This document shows, one piece after another, positions 59,801 through 63,664 of a stretch of 64,000 nt of DNA. The notes beneath the pieces were generated by a model that did not search any database, was not told where the DNA came from, and worked only from the letters and a program-made list of their open reading frames with translations. Source of the stretch: Maniola hyperantus (taxonomy: Eukaryota > Arthropoda > Insecta > Lepidoptera > Nymphalidae); assembly GCF_902806685.2 (NCBI RefSeq), contig NC_048547.1, positions 13,093,196-13,157,195 on the forward strand, written 5' to 3'. The position numbers were made by a program, and so were the translations under genes. How positions within the stretch are numbered: position 1 is the stretch's first letter; each line of letters starts with the position of its first letter.

Positions 59801-61126
59801 TATATCCCGGGGAAGGACATGGGCTACTTTTTATCCCGGAAAATTAAAGATTAACGGGATTTTTACCTAAATCCACGCGGACAAAGTCGCGGGCATCACC
59901 TAGAAAAAATTTTTTATAAATAAAATGAATGCTCCTTCAACTCGAGGTAAGTGCCATCCTAAAGTGATCCGGTTTCAGTATCTACCTCTGTGCCTCTGAC
60001 CCGTACGTAAGGCGACGCCAATAAATAGGCATATATTTGAAGGCAACCAATTAGCTCACTGACCTGCATCTCTGGTGACCCGCCCTCGTCCCGGATCAGC
60101 AGCAGGTAGCTGTGGCCGTCGATTATCACCTCCTTCTTGAATCTGCCGCCTGCCAACATGGAAATTAATAAACACACCAAATGTTAATCCTAGACAAGTG
60201 TTCCTCTTACCTACCAGCTCGATACAAAAGTTGTTTGATTCATTTTGGCCTACTTATTATTATATTATATTCTTCTCGGTAGGAACGGCATTCCGAACCA
60301 ATGGTAAATTAAACTAGTTAACGATTCAAAAGCACTTGTAAAAGTTTACTTGAATAAAAAAATATTTTCTATTTCATCTATTAAAAAATACTAACTTTGA
60401 TGGAAAATTTGAAAGATATTCTAATAATTTAATGTTCTATGATTAACAACATATTACAACTCTTTTCCCAGAAGTTCAAAGCTCATTACCTACCTACATT
60501 AAATAGTAAGTAACTACTAACTACATACCTACCTAGTCCCCACTCCCCACAATATAGCTATGTGCAGCAGTGGACGTCTATCGGTTGATGATGATGAGCA
60601 AAATTGCTACCTATTAAATATCGGTTGATGACGATGATGATGAAAATTACTATTATATATTGTAGTTATGTATATACAAAAAAAACCTTTATGAATAGCA
60701 TTATGTACAGAAAAGCTTTTAACACTAGTAACGCCACCTATATAGAAACCCCTAAAACAATATTAGCTCCATCTACAATCAGCGTAATACACTACGTTGT
60801 TGTCCGCATCATAGTTGTAATAAATTCGACTAGATGGCGCTAATGTTAAATTTTTCTACTCAATCATAGATGGCGCTAATTAGACTTTTACAGCTACTCG
60901 TCACTAGATGGCAGCTGCTTACTTCAAGACTAACATCTTTTATTTGTCGTATATTAATAAAAGTACTTAATAAACGAACCTTCTGGACTTTCTTCTTGCA
61001 TGTATGCCCCAGTTAGGTATCTGTGCACTAAAGCTGATTTGCCACTGTCCGGGGAGCCTAGGACACCCACCCGCAACTCCGTTACACCCCGTGACGCTGT
61101 CCATTCTTGACTGTTGACGAAAGAAT
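26447..61126 (-). CDS. CenG1A: Centaurin-gamma / AGAP-family Arf GTPase-activating protein (14 exons, 5' end missing)
   Basis: AGAP proteins stimulate GTP hydrolysis on Arf GTPases at endosomal and other membranes and also bind nucleotide through their own GTPase-like domain. Joining the 14 exons listed separately gives 892 codons plus stop with every phase consistent and all borders GT-AG. In window numbering: P-loop GSPDSGKS at 23-30, GTPase-like domain to ~165, Ser-rich linker 171-345, PH domain starting GRAIP at 346 and ending ~562 with a long insert, ArfGAP zinc finger Cys597/600/617/620 with arginine finger Arg625 in HRNLGSH, ankyrin sequence ~700-785, and a Ser/Asn-rich tail ending GSIV. 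The G4 motif is VGTQD instead of NKxD, as usual in this family. The first codon seen is split, so one or more upstream exons lie outside the joined model. Relatives are about 800-1000 residues long. Tandem exon copies lie in three introns (see separate entries). Confidence 0.93.
26846..27261. other. AGAP intron 13, part; probable short insertion
   Basis: 26894-27078 is absent from the duplicate at 25682-25770, so it is probably a ~185-bp insertion (gacgtcagc ... gctgacgtc inverted blocks at its centre). The rest is ordinary intron. Confidence 0.45.
27262..27961 (-). repeat. Tandem decayed copies of the ankyrin exon (four)
   Basis: Downstream of exon 13 on the minus strand follow: copy 2 (27692-~27915, ~270 bp from exon 13, nearly full and keeping the ATATGG|GTGAGT donor, but with CGA changed to TGA, an in-frame stop, and no usable acceptor); copy 3 (27566-~27645, interior deleted); copy 4 (~27390-27525, 3' end eroded); copy 5 (~27263-27335, interior deleted). 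Spacers are CT-rich (plus strand ctctctctc). They are exon relics within intron 13. Confidence 0.8.
27962..28193 (-). CDS. CenG1A: AGAP exon 13: ArfGAP end and first ankyrin part
   Basis: The acceptor is gtattctag|A and the donor TGG|gtgagt; it starts with one base completing Arg. It encodes RWIRLKYERRAFL (relatives: RWIRAKYE.K.FL), a Gly/Ala-rich stretch, then ALALRAAAAAGHLAAAQLL ending LIW, an ankyrin helix pair. Third codon positions are almost all G or C, producing an unusually Ala/Pro/Arg-rich sequence compared with relatives. Confidence 0.9.
28194..28362 (-). other. AGAP intron 12, 3' part
   Basis: 169 nt between the last array copy and exon 13, with a T-rich run before the acceptor (ttttttttttgtattctag on the minus strand). 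Nothing else seen. Confidence 0.6.
28363..28477 (-). repeat. ArfGAP exon array, copy 1 (most downstream, frame-shifting)
   Basis: Same candidate acceptor (cgaag|C) and donor (|GTAAGTT) as the other copies, but diverged: IKLIVTS instead of IKPIATS, and four extra bases before the donor (agggaggggaaggaatg instead of aagagaaggaacg). Splicing through it would end in phase 0 instead of phase 2 and shift the frame of exon 13. Confidence 0.85.
28526..29272 (-). repeat. ArfGAP exon array, copies 2-6 (159-bp tandem unit)
   Basis: Copies at 28526-28636, 28685-28795, 28844-28954, 29003-29113 and 29162-29272, each 111 nt plus a 48-nt spacer. From the acceptor candidate AG|C, each reads in the gene's frame SLLMVAMGNSLAN(A/S)IWEAD ... 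REEKE and ends CG|GTAAGTT, the same phase 2 as exon 12. The only coding variation is Ala (copies 3, 4, 6) versus Ser (copies 2, 5, and exon 12) before IWE. Homology to exon 12 starts at TAATGGTG, so the first ~18 nt of exon 12 and its acceptor are not included. They may be alternative exons or inert duplicates. Confidence 0.9.
29321..29440 (-). CDS. CenG1A: AGAP exon 12: ArfGAP domain, middle (parent of the array)
   Basis: The acceptor is gtttccag|G and the donor CG|gtaagt; phase 2 in and phase 2 out, 120 nt. It encodes LGHVSVMVTMGNSLANSIWE then ADLRGHIKPIATSTREEKER, matching the family's GN.LAN..WE and REEKERWIRAKYE region. It is the only copy whose acceptor and 5' coding part fit the family without change. 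Confidence 0.92.
29480..29702 (+). mobile_element. Helitron-like element in AGAP intron 11
   Basis: (GACT)n tract, tcaacgcacagctcaaactactgg, ggggtaaaataggggtttgaaattt, then ccacgcggacaaagtagcg and a aagctagt end. It belongs to the 6303 subfamily. Confidence 0.65.
29830..30185. other. Intron 11 core: GGACTGGA-type hairpin and CpG-rich block
   Basis: 29912-29965 (gactggactgaacc...cagtccagtccaatcc) folds on itself. A similar run lies at 32312-32390 and both are preceded by gtgaaagtaatttt, so it is a small dispersed repeat. 30020-30150 is CpG-rich without an open frame. Confidence 0.4.
30186..30627 (-). mobile_element. Two Helitron-like elements in head-to-tail tandem
   Basis: 30186-30415 and 30416-30627 are two near-identical reversed copies (agcttatgctcgcgacttcgt.cgcgtgg ... 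gatcagtcagtcagtcaccttttccttttatatattta). Each includes the 3' hairpin; the second abuts the first and ends 16 bp from exon 11. Confidence 0.7.
30643..30760 (-). CDS. CenG1A: AGAP exon 11: ArfGAP zinc finger, second half
   Basis: Encodes (D)PDWASLNLGVLICIECSGVH then RNLGSHISRVRSLDLDEW. It contains the second Cys pair of the CX2CX16CX2C finger (Cys617 and Cys620) and the catalytic arginine of HRNLG. Acceptor tattccag|AC, donor CC|gtgagt. It is highly conserved with relatives. Confidence 0.95.
30761..31137 (-). other. AGAP intron 10
   Basis: Ordinary intron of 377 nt; no repeat recognised. Confidence 0.6.
31138..31249 (-). CDS. CenG1A: AGAP exon 10: ArfGAP start and first zinc ligands
   Basis: Phase 0 in, phase 1 out. 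It encodes TSRQPVPTGANSTGDVRA, then YYIRRVKGNDKCCDCGAQ. The last part is the conserved I(R)..(P/K)GN.(K/S)C.DCGA start of ArfGAP, with Cys597 and Cys600. Acceptor gtccacag, donor |gtgaga. Confidence 0.93.
31263..31712. repeat. ~31-bp AT-rich minisatellite in AGAP intron 9
   Basis: About twelve copies of a unit like taattaatcatcaattgtgt + ac + aaatttaaa. Three copies are followed by an inverted piece (aatcacaacttgttgtacacaaattgtgatt, near 31345-31395), then nine copies. Units differ from each other at a few positions, so the array is not brand new. Confidence 0.9.
31735..32070 (-). repeat. Two tandem decayed copies of the PH exon (exon 9)
   Basis: Copy B (~31871-32010) keeps the exon's 3' part (WRWEVGAGG..., ERDAWVAAVEAQILASLQGR) and the AGG|GTGAGTTGG donor, but has an in-frame TAA just before TGGCGG and a 1-nt deletion upstream. 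Copy C (~31730-31775) keeps only VSFNGKRWRW in frame. The intron piece between copies (atctc.ccaaact, ttgatcta.) is also repeated, so the unit is exon end + donor + ~100 nt of intron. Neither has a usable in-phase acceptor. Confidence 0.8.
32071..32234 (-). CDS. CenG1A: AGAP exon 9: C-terminal half of the PH domain
   Basis: Encodes AESATSCEFTIVSLDGKRWR ... ERDAWVAAVEAQILASLQGR, matching the PH C-terminal helix of relatives (EERDAWVQAIESQILASLQ). Acceptor tttatag|AT, donor AGG|gtgagt. Confidence 0.93.
32310..32740 (+). mobile_element. Intron 8: hairpin repeat and LINE 3' UTR with (ATTCT)n tail
   Basis: 32312-32390 is a ggattggaccggattgg-type self-complementary run. 32595-32740 is a LINE 3' end (cgagtttcatgtgggttcttctcggtag, ccagtggtaaattaaacga, then attctattctattct), the same family as 17130-17575. 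The tail ends 15 bp from the exon 8 border. Confidence 0.6.
32755..32958 (-). CDS. CenG1A: AGAP exon 8: insert within the PH domain
   Basis: Encodes GYKDKPTRATDKALLSAFDT, then KEPASSRQSLASEVDICASN and KKRHRRMKSSGVKKDGDE. It is the long basic/Ser insert that splits the PH domain in this family; KKRHRRMKS corresponds to the KKQRRKK.T basic patch of relatives. Acceptor ccccag|GT, donor GAAG|gtaaga. Confidence 0.88.
33203..33368 (-). CDS. CenG1A: AGAP exon 7: PH domain and start of its insert
   Basis: Encodes DYMEDVNGKEISLQYVTVKV, then PGQKPRGSKSIITT. It matches the family's DY....GKE.DL..TTVKVPG(K/Q)(R/K)P. Acceptor attacag|GAT, donor TTAG|gtgagt. Confidence 0.93.
33396..33640. mobile_element. 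TIR element in AGAP intron 6 (partner 8682-8935)
   Basis: tctgagcacacctaaaatttagagtatttgcatcc ... gttccgtccttttt; co-linear with 8682-8935. Followed at 33648-33678 by the gaattgagaacctcctcc...gaagtcggtta scrap. Confidence 0.6.
33742..34269 (-). CDS. CenG1A: AGAP exon 6: Ser-rich linker and PH start
   Basis: Phase 0 at both ends, 176 codons, the largest internal exon. It begins DSLPRGHHTLSSSSHHLHRG, continues through Ser/Asn-rich disordered sequence (HSTNGSDTSSRWGNS), then SRKSRRRSNLFTPSKKGDD and GRAIPLKQGYLYKKSSKALN, KEWKKKYVTL, the start of the PH domain. RRRSNLFTPSKK matches the RRTSLFANRR basic motif of relatives, a probable phosphoregulation site. Confidence 0.93.
34270..36003 (-). other. 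AGAP intron 5
   Basis: AT-rich. A caaacaaacaaacaa tract lies near 34365-34395. 35250-35480 is a moderately GC-rich unassigned block (gcccgttacggtctttctttcttcgctctgggctgg). 35735-35840 (acactttattgcacacaacac...) resembles a LINE 3' end. Confidence 0.4.
36004..36131 (-). CDS. CenG1A: AGAP exon 5: end of GTPase-like domain and linker
   Basis: Encodes (A)CQKIVGTRLSASSQCLSGG then SRPVTPQPLANSPSHNHST, matching the ACQKIV.T......P..SPSH of relatives. Acceptor ttttacag|CG, donor AAG|gtaaga. Upstream in the intron an ATG is in frame with this exon (MVFFTACQK), so an unspliced start would also give a short product. Confidence 0.92.
36230..36620 (-). promoter_or_regulatory. Candidate internal promoter / alternative first exon
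   Basis: Just upstream of exon 5 on the minus strand, 36250-36620 is richer in CpG than its surroundings. It contains a minus-strand open frame (36417-36232) with MSPISSLRRRSSCYNIQRAE and ARDRRKSAKFE, a composition similar to real AGAP linker sequence. No convincing donor joins it to exon 5, so this is a guess that a short isoform lacking the GTPase-like domain starts here. Confidence 0.2.
36640..38089. mobile_element. 1.45-kb TIR element in AGAP intron 4, with nested MITE
   Basis: The left end gtgccctgtttatcaaac.ttacaagtcttg and the right end (reverse) gtgccctgtttatcaaacattacaagtct are ~28-bp inverted repeats. Both subterminal regions are full of acttgta/tacaagt motifs. A possible 3-bp CAG duplication flanks it. 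There is no open frame for a transposase, so it is non-autonomous. Confidence 0.75.
36694..37043. mobile_element. 350-bp MITE nested in the 36640-38089 element
   Basis: The left end aggtacggacagacgtgctc and the matching inverted right end at 37023-37043 form perfect 21-bp TIRs flanked by TAA on both sides. gcatgct/agcatgc palindromes recur inside. A 3-bp TAA duplication fits PIF/Harbinger-type integration. Confidence 0.8.
38357..38590 (-). mobile_element. Helitron-like element, reversed
   Basis: agctgattgatgccagcgacaagcccgtgacttcgtc..., ctttgattttctgggataaaaa, cgtgaaaagctagtagacatacagacccactttcgcatttataat. Confidence 0.65.
38889..39023 (-). CDS. CenG1A: AGAP exon 4: GTPase-like domain, C-terminal part
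   Basis: Encodes (D)AISESSPRVVDDNRARKLSN, ELRRCSYYETCATYGLNVER, VFQD. It matches the RVI.D.RAR.L...L..C.YYETCATYGLNV.RVFQ block of relatives, including ETCA (the G5-like SAK region). Acceptor cttccag|AT, donor GATG|gtatgt. Confidence 0.95.
39503..39644 (-). CDS. CenG1A: AGAP exon 3: GTPase-like domain, middle
   Basis: Encodes FTAWVDAVIFVFSLENDVSY, NTVSNYFNKMSHYRNSAEIP and IILVGTQ, then Asp split with exon 4. VGTQD stands in for the NKxD guanine-specificity motif, as in other AGAPs. Acceptor gtttcag, donor AAG|gtgact. Confidence 0.95.
45675..45872 (-). mobile_element. Helitron-like element, reversed
   Basis: tgctgcccgtgacttcgtccacttgg ... ttaattttctgggataaaaag ... agacttttacgtttataataatagt. 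Confidence 0.6.
47570..47832 (-). mobile_element. Helitron-like element split by a foldback MITE
   Basis: aactctttgattttgcgggataaaaa (47577-47602) resumes after the MITE with aagatgcaagctatct...aatcggttaagcggatgagccgtgaaaaggtaacagacagacaaacacactttcgcattta. Confidence 0.65.
47604..47728. mobile_element. Foldback MITE, family 'CTATAGAGCGCA' (copy c)
   Basis: gactttgctcagacttaaga ... gtctaagctaagtcagagtgcgctctatag; the interior gttaaaacgagacagattta / gctctgtctcgttttaac pairs almost perfectly. Inserted within a Helitron-like element. Confidence 0.75.
48143..48362 (-). mobile_element. Helitron-like element, reversed
   Basis: actagctgatgctcgcgacttcgtccgcgtgg at the left; ctttgattttccggtataaaag; atccaaacatccacactttcacatttataat at the right. 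Confidence 0.7.
49010..49152. mobile_element. Foldback MITE, family 'CTATAGAGCGCA' (copy d, diverged)
   Basis: tgagatttatagcgcgtccttagactt ... aagtcaaagtacgctgtaaaaatctcagc; interior taaaacaaggcag / ctgtctcgttataac. Confidence 0.65.
49172..49248. repeat. Short GC-rich inverted repeat (20-bp perfect arms)
   Basis: agagctagcgcgcaccacgg at the left and ccgtggtgcgcgctagctct at the right, with ~35 bp between, immediately after MITE copy d. No second copy seen in the window. Confidence 0.8.
49560..49733 (+). repeat. Dispersed repeat, partner at 11918-12127
   Basis: gggatatttagaatttatag, atatcagtaaaaagaaaaa, cagccagttccaacac; same orientation as the partner. Confidence 0.65.
50250..50545 (+). pseudogene. 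LINE polymerase C-terminus and 3' UTR
   Basis: The plus strand reads RRASFHPYVVDISFTRSKRF, then LFHDLCFLP and the lepidopteran LINE end (cccatcttaggccgcatcatcactttccatcaggtg...). This is a decayed C-terminal end of a non-LTR retrotransposon with frame breaks. Scraps of the same 3' UTR lie at 9793 and 24836. Confidence 0.65.
50548..50990 (+). mobile_element. Dispersed element ('ggccaagtgcgagtc' family), near full length
   Basis: aaaccggctaagtgcgagtcaggctcgcgcaccgagggttccgta ... gaagtacggaaccctaaaaa. The cleanest copy in the window. It abuts the tail of the LINE remnant. Confidence 0.7.
51045..51122 (+). mobile_element. RTE-type LINE 3' scrap
   Basis: aaggtgctggaatagcgccttcgcaccggaag...gaccccccactaagtggacggacga. 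Confidence 0.65.
51123..52358. other. No gene recognised; TIR-like end at 51738
   Basis: 51738-51765 (agagggtcttccaaaattcgta) is an inverted match to 54362-54385 and may be one end of an old transposon. The 118-codon minus-strand frame at 51213-51569 has no recognisable domain. Confidence 0.4.
52361..52507. mobile_element. GC-rich MITE 'GCGACAGGTCGAGATGG' (copy 1)
   Basis: gcgacaggtcgagatgg ... ccatctcgacctgtcgc TIRs; the interior gccccgcacacccgcac and gtgcgggtgtgcggggt also pair. Second whole copy at 61899-62071; parts at 6165 and 20470. Confidence 0.75.
52963..53435. repeat. Tandem duplication split by a Helitron-like element
   Basis: 52975-53120 and 53284-53435 are direct copies (tacatcaagccaatctattaac, aaactcccaacatagg, ttggatacatcaaacaacgcgcttaagagaaga). 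Between them lie a (AATAG)n tract and a plus-strand Helitron-like end (53175-53283, ccacgcggacgaagtcgcggg + caacagctagt). Confidence 0.7.
53449..53570. mobile_element. TIR element, family 'GTACGCGGC' (copy 3, partial)
   Basis: gaatgacatttcagctttgtag ... cactcatacccatgttac ... aaactgccgcgtactgtaac. Confidence 0.5.
54082..54345. mobile_element. Two Helitron-like ends in opposite orientation
   Basis: 54082-54280 is a reversed copy (agctactgcccgcgacttcgtccgcgtgg ... aacacacactttcgcat). 54283-54340 is the start of a plus copy (acccttattataaatgcgaaagtgtgtttg). Confidence 0.65.
54590..55115 (-). pseudogene. LINE reverse-transcriptase C-terminal relic (partner of 5180-5600)
   Basis: On the minus strand, VPFGVKTMGSWGESARSYFK near 55025-55110 and RAGSYLDQHISLAIQRGNAA, SVLGTLP near 54620-54720 occur in the same order as the blocks of the 5180-5600 relic. 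Unrelated-looking sequence lies between them. Dead element. Confidence 0.65.
55494..55812 (-). mobile_element. Dispersed element ('ggccaagtgcgagtc' family), reversed, internally deleted
   Basis: attccgtacctcaaaaggaaaa ... gacctagaatcagg ... ggtacggaaccggcgatgg...gactcgcacttcaccggttttttt. Confidence 0.65.
55815..56035 (-). mobile_element. SINE family A, reversed, body deleted
   Basis: catgatcaacccatcgccggctcactac, gtttggccatagtctatcacgctggcc, acgcacataactccgaaaag, then the reversed tRNA-like head gatcgaacccccgatttcccg. Confidence 0.65.
56036..56650. other. No feature recognised
   Basis: Unassigned intronic sequence without coding signal. Confidence 0.4.
56655..56822 (-). mobile_element. RTE-type LINE 3' end remnant
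   Basis: catcatcatcatcaaccgatagacgtcc ... tccgtccacctagtgga ... gaggtcgccattccagcac, with a ~40-bp internal deletion. Confidence 0.75.
57035..57240 (-). mobile_element. SINE family C, truncated copy
   Basis: attccgataaaagttagcccttgactgcaatctcacctggtggtaagtgatg ... gcatcgtaccggaacgccaaatcgcttgg; matches 63668-63845. The tRNA-like head is missing. Confidence 0.65.
57404..57492 (+). mobile_element. SINE family A tail fragment
   Basis: gactatggccaaaacccttctca...gaggagagccgtgctctgtagtgagccggcc...gatcatgatgat. Confidence 0.55.
57770..57952 (-). mobile_element. Helitron-like element, reversed
   Basis: agcttatgctcgcgagtcgcgacttcgtccgcgtgg (with a short duplicated cgcgagt) ... gatcagtcagtcagtcagtcac. 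Confidence 0.7.
58316..58460. mobile_element. 'GTACGCGGC' fragment joined to SINE family A head
   Basis: 58316-58375 (acagtacgcggcagaaaataatgtgcatcgacctttagaagg) runs into 58380-58460 (gaggtgcgtgcccgggatcggacccccgacctcctg...ttatccactaggctatcaca), a reversed SINE A head. Confidence 0.6.
58766..58975 (-). mobile_element. Helitron-like element, reversed
   Basis: agctgatgctcgcgacttcatccgcgtag ... ccctttaggggttgaattttcaaaaatcc ... gatcagtcagtcac with extra cagt units. Confidence 0.7.
59010..59166. repeat. Long foldback (~60-bp arms)
   Basis: gcgaatcgataatagcatcctaggagatgtt ... and the reverse aacatctcccaggatgctcttatcgattcgc pair. Further in, cattgttacagtacgtcacgtt pairs with aacgtgacgtaccgtaacaatg around a short centre. 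Confidence 0.75.
59680..59903 (+). mobile_element. Helitron-like element, near full length, 160 bp from exon 2
   Basis: atttataaatgcgaaagtgtgtctg, tgctagcttttcacggcccaaaag, cccggaaaattaaag, ccacgcggacaaagtcgcggg + catcacctag. Confidence 0.7.
60064..60149 (-). CDS. CenG1A: AGAP exon 2: GTPase-like domain, switch region
   Basis: Encodes (G)GRFKKEVIIDGHSYLLLIRD, EGGSPEMQ. It matches relatives' GGRFKKE(V/I)..DG.SYLLLIRDEGG.PE.QF; RDEGG replaces the DxxG motif. Acceptor gttggcag|GC, donor CAG|gtcagt. Confidence 0.95.
60265..60660 (+). mobile_element. LINE 3' scraps in AGAP intron 1
   Basis: 60270-60375 is the (ATTCT)-tailed LINE 3' end (ttcttctcggtaggaacggcattccgaacc...). 60555-60600 is an RTE 3' scrap (gcagcagtggacgtctatcggttgatgatgatg), followed by a second tatcggttgatgacgatgatg at 60619. 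Confidence 0.6.
60827..60913. promoter_or_regulatory. Cluster of CTCF-like motifs in AGAP intron 1
   Basis: cgactagatggcgc (60827-60840), tagatggcgc (60867-60876) and tcactagatggca (60901-60913), all in one orientation. The first and third match the CTCF core pattern CCASYAGRKGGCR at 12 of 13 positions by my count. This is a motif match only. Confidence 0.25.
60980..61126 (-). CDS. CenG1A: AGAP exon 1 of this window: P-loop exon
   Basis: Encodes SFVNSQEWTASRGVTELRVG, VLGSPDSGKSALVHRYLTGA, YMQEESPE(G). The G1/P-loop is GSPDSGKS. It matches FVNSQEWT.SR.VPEL.VG(I/V).G...SGKSALVHRYLTG.Y.QEESPE of relatives. Acceptor ttttcag|AT, donor GAAG|gttcgt (a weaker donor). It starts in phase 1, so an upstream exon carrying the start codon must exist; I could not find it between 61127 and 64000. 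Confidence 0.95.
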
Positions 61127-61690
61127 CTGAAAAGACGAGAAAAAATCATTTAGACATTTAGAAATTATGGTGGAATAAAGCAACTCACAAACAAACACCT
61201 TGAAAACATAGCACTCCCTTTTTTGGGCAGTCCTATAAAAATGCTGAGAATTTGCTAAATGAAAGAAGTCATTAACCTATATTTAGAACATAAACCCAAT
61301 AAAAGTAACACGTGTTAATTCTGATCACTGATCTAAATTCCCGCACTAAATTAAGTTTACAGCCTACAACCCACCAATAAATCACGAGGTCCGAAAGACC
61401 CCAACCGCCATGGGGCCAGGAATTATAAATTCATACACGAAAATAGCCCGCCCATTAGTGTTTTCGATGGGGTTTTTACGACGTCGTAAATGTGTGAAAT
61501 GAGTGTTAAGAACTTAAGAGCAGATAGGGTCTGAAGTGCCCAGTCATGTCACGATTCTGATGGGACGGGTTCTTTCTTTGTACCTACCTACCCTTTATTT
61601 ATTACACGATTTACAAATAACAAGTCTCGAAAGTTTCTTTTGACTTTGCGATATTATATCAAACTTATAATAACTACGCTTATGATTATA
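61127..61690. other. Upstream intron or flank; nothing recognised
   Basis: No conserved N-terminal AGAP exon was found on the minus strand here. Confidence 0.4.
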
Positions 61691-61692
61691 TA

Positions 61693-61880
61693 ACTTATGC
61701 TCGCTACGTCGTCCGCGTGGACTACACAAATTTCTAACCCCTATTTTACCCCCTTAGGAGTTTAATCCTTCAAAAATCCTTGCTTAGCGGATGTCTGCGT
61801 CATAATAGCTGCATAATCTGCCAGCCCGATCCGTCCAGTAGTTTGAGCCGTGCGTTGATAGATCAGTCACTCAGGTTTTT
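61693..61880 (-). mobile_element. Helitron-like element, reversed
   Basis: acttatgctcgctacgtcgtccgcgtggac ... cccttaggagtttaatc ... gtttgagccgtgcgttgatagatcagtcac. Confidence 0.65.
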
Positions 61881-61898
61881 GTATTGTTGTACTAGAGC

Positions 61899-62071
61899 GT
61901 ACAGTGCGCGACAGGTAGAGATGGCAGTCGGGGAGGAAACGCCCCGCACACCCGCACAGCCCCGTGCTAACCTGGTGCGGGCGAGCGCGGGTGACGTGCG
62001 GTTGGGCGGGGTGTCCCCCCGCCTCATACCCCGATTGACATCTCGATTTTCGACCTGTCGCGTACTATACT
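61899..62071. mobile_element. GC-rich MITE 'GCGACAGGTCGAGATGG' (copy 2)
   Basis: gtacagtgcgcgacaggt ... acctgtcgcgtactatac TIRs; the interior cgccccgcacacccgcac / gtgcggttgggcggggtg pairs. Confidence 0.75.
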
Positions 62072-62104
62072 TATGTCTTTATTCGTTTTATTTTTAAATC
62101 CATA

Positions 62105-62133
62105 TCCATACTAATATTATAAATGCGAAAGTG

Positions 62134-62183
<50 letters not shown>

Positions 62184-62354
62184 CTAGCTTTTCACGGCTC
62201 AACCGTTCAACCGATTTTGACGAAATTTGGTACAGAGGTTGCTTGCAATCCGGGGAAGTACTAAGGCTACTTTTTATCCCGGAAATTTTTATAGTTCCCA
62301 CAGAATTTTTAAAAACCTAAATCCACGCGTACGAAGTCGCGGGCATCAGCTAGT
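62105..62354 (+). mobile_element. Helitron-like element, full length, with (GTCT)n tract
   Basis: ctaatattataaatgcgaaagtgtg, (tctg)n at 62137-62182, gctagcttttcacggctcaacc, tttttatcccggaa, ccacgcgtacgaagtcgcggg + catcagctagt. Confidence 0.7.
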
Positions 62355-62371
62355 TTAAAATAAAATAAAAT

Positions 62372-62695
62372 AAAATGAATTTTATTCTTCGTCTATCGTT
62401 CTCAATAATTCGTTTCCAACGGAACTTTGTTCATTCGCTCTATTCTTGTGGAAGAAAAAAGTTTTCTTTCTTTTCTACTTCGTGGTTCTTTCTTATACTG
62501 TTTCTTGTCTATTGAGCAAGCTCGGTCTTGTGATTTGTCGCAAGGTTTTTTCTCATGGTCGGAGGAATGTATAACAATCGCTAGTAAGTTTCGCTATTGT
62601 CCGACGAACGCGCTCGCTGATTCGTCTCGCTAAGCTAGCGCGCTAAGCCTCTAACGTAATCATTTGGCGTGGCCATGAAATAAGCTTCTATATAA
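62372..62695. other. No feature recognised
   Basis: The open frame at 62427-62633 is Ser/Phe-rich and matches no family I know. 62620-62650 (gtctcgctaagctagcgcgctaagc) has a small palindrome. Confidence 0.35.
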
Positions 62696-62699
62696 TATT

Positions 62700-62972
62700 A
62701 TAATCTATAGAGAGAAGTTAGTATAGTGCTCTCTCTGTTACGTAATCCCATACAAATGACAGAGATGAAAAACTCAGTGGGCGTTAACCATTTTGAGTCA
62801 CTAATAACGAAACTATGTTTTCGAATGTTTTTTGAAACATGTTTGCGATTGGTTGGGCACTCAAAATGGTTAACAGTTAACAACACCCCACTGAGTTTTT
62901 GTCTTTGTGATTTGTATGGGATTACGTAACAGAGAGAGTCCTATACTAACTTCTCTCCGTGGATAGAGTATA
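62700..62972. mobile_element. Long-TIR MITE, copy 2
   Basis: gagaagttagtatag.gctctctctgttacgtaatccc ... gggattacgtaacagagagagtcctatactaacttctc; arms of ~95 bp. Homologous to 24550-24829, with better preserved outer ends. Confidence 0.8.
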
Positions 62973-63295
62973 ATGTTAAGAGCCACTTTACTGTGGCACA
63001 AAAAATCTTGTAAGAATTTTTATTTTTTGAATAAATCCTTATCGATCCCGTCACCGCTAGTTTCGTGGAAGCGTCTCTTATGAAGTGAGACAAATGACAG
63101 CTAGGTTCTAGCTCAAATCGCGTAATGCGCGCCACGCGTTACCGCTTTTTGCCGCACAATGGAAAGTAGAAACCTCACGAGCCTCTTCCTCCCCTGGAAA
63201 CTTGAAATGACCGTCCTAATGACATCTTTGTACTAAACATAATTACCACACTTTTTGCCAATTTTCTCCTTCATTACACAACATCATATTCTCAT

Positions 63296-63545
63296 CAACC
63301 CATCGGCAGCTCACTACTGAGAACGGGTCTACTCTCAGAATGAAAAGAGTTTGGCCATAGTCCAAGACGCTTGCCAAGTGCAGATTTGCACACAGTTTTG
63401 AGAATAGACTTAGAGCATTCTCAGGTATGCAAGTTTCCTCGTGATATTTTCCCTTCACCGTTAAAGCAAGTGATTTATTTTAATTGCTTAAAACCATTGA
63501 TGTTGGAAGCCCAGTTCCGAAAAGTATCAGGTGCGTGCGCAGGCA
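63296..63545 (-). mobile_element. SINE family A, reversed, head eroded
   Basis: caacccatcggcagctcactactgagaacgggtct ... ccttcaccgttaaagcaagtgattt ... aaaagtatcaggtgcgtgcgcagg. Confidence 0.6.
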
Positions 63546-63585
63546 ACGAACATACATATATCACTTTCGTTACTGGCAGCAAGCA

Positions 63586-63662
63586 GTGCCGCAGTAGCTT
63601 AGTGGTTAGACTTTAGAGCGTCGGGCGCGATTCCAGAAGACGCGCGTTCGATTCCTGCCGAT
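63586..63662 (+). mobile_element. tRNA-like SINE head (family D)
   Basis: gccgcagtagcttagtggttaga (A-box-like) and gcgcgttcgattcctgcc (B-box-like). The arms do not fold into a normal tRNA, and the anticodon region is irregular, so I call it SINE-derived. It abuts SINE C in a tail-to-tail arrangement. Confidence 0.5.
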
Positions 63663-63664
63663 CC

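Larger units (their letters stand above)
39645..60063 (-). other. AGAP intron 2, 20.4 kb
   Basis: One intron separates the P-loop part of the GTPase-like domain from its middle. 39.7-45.6 kb is AT-rich and largely unassigned, with scraps at 40425-40455 and 43268-43295. Beyond 45.6 kb it is densely packed with repeats, listed separately. Open frames at 39753-40055 (hydrophobic, 100 codons) and 41523-41717 have no recognised family and no supporting splice context. Confidence 0.75.
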
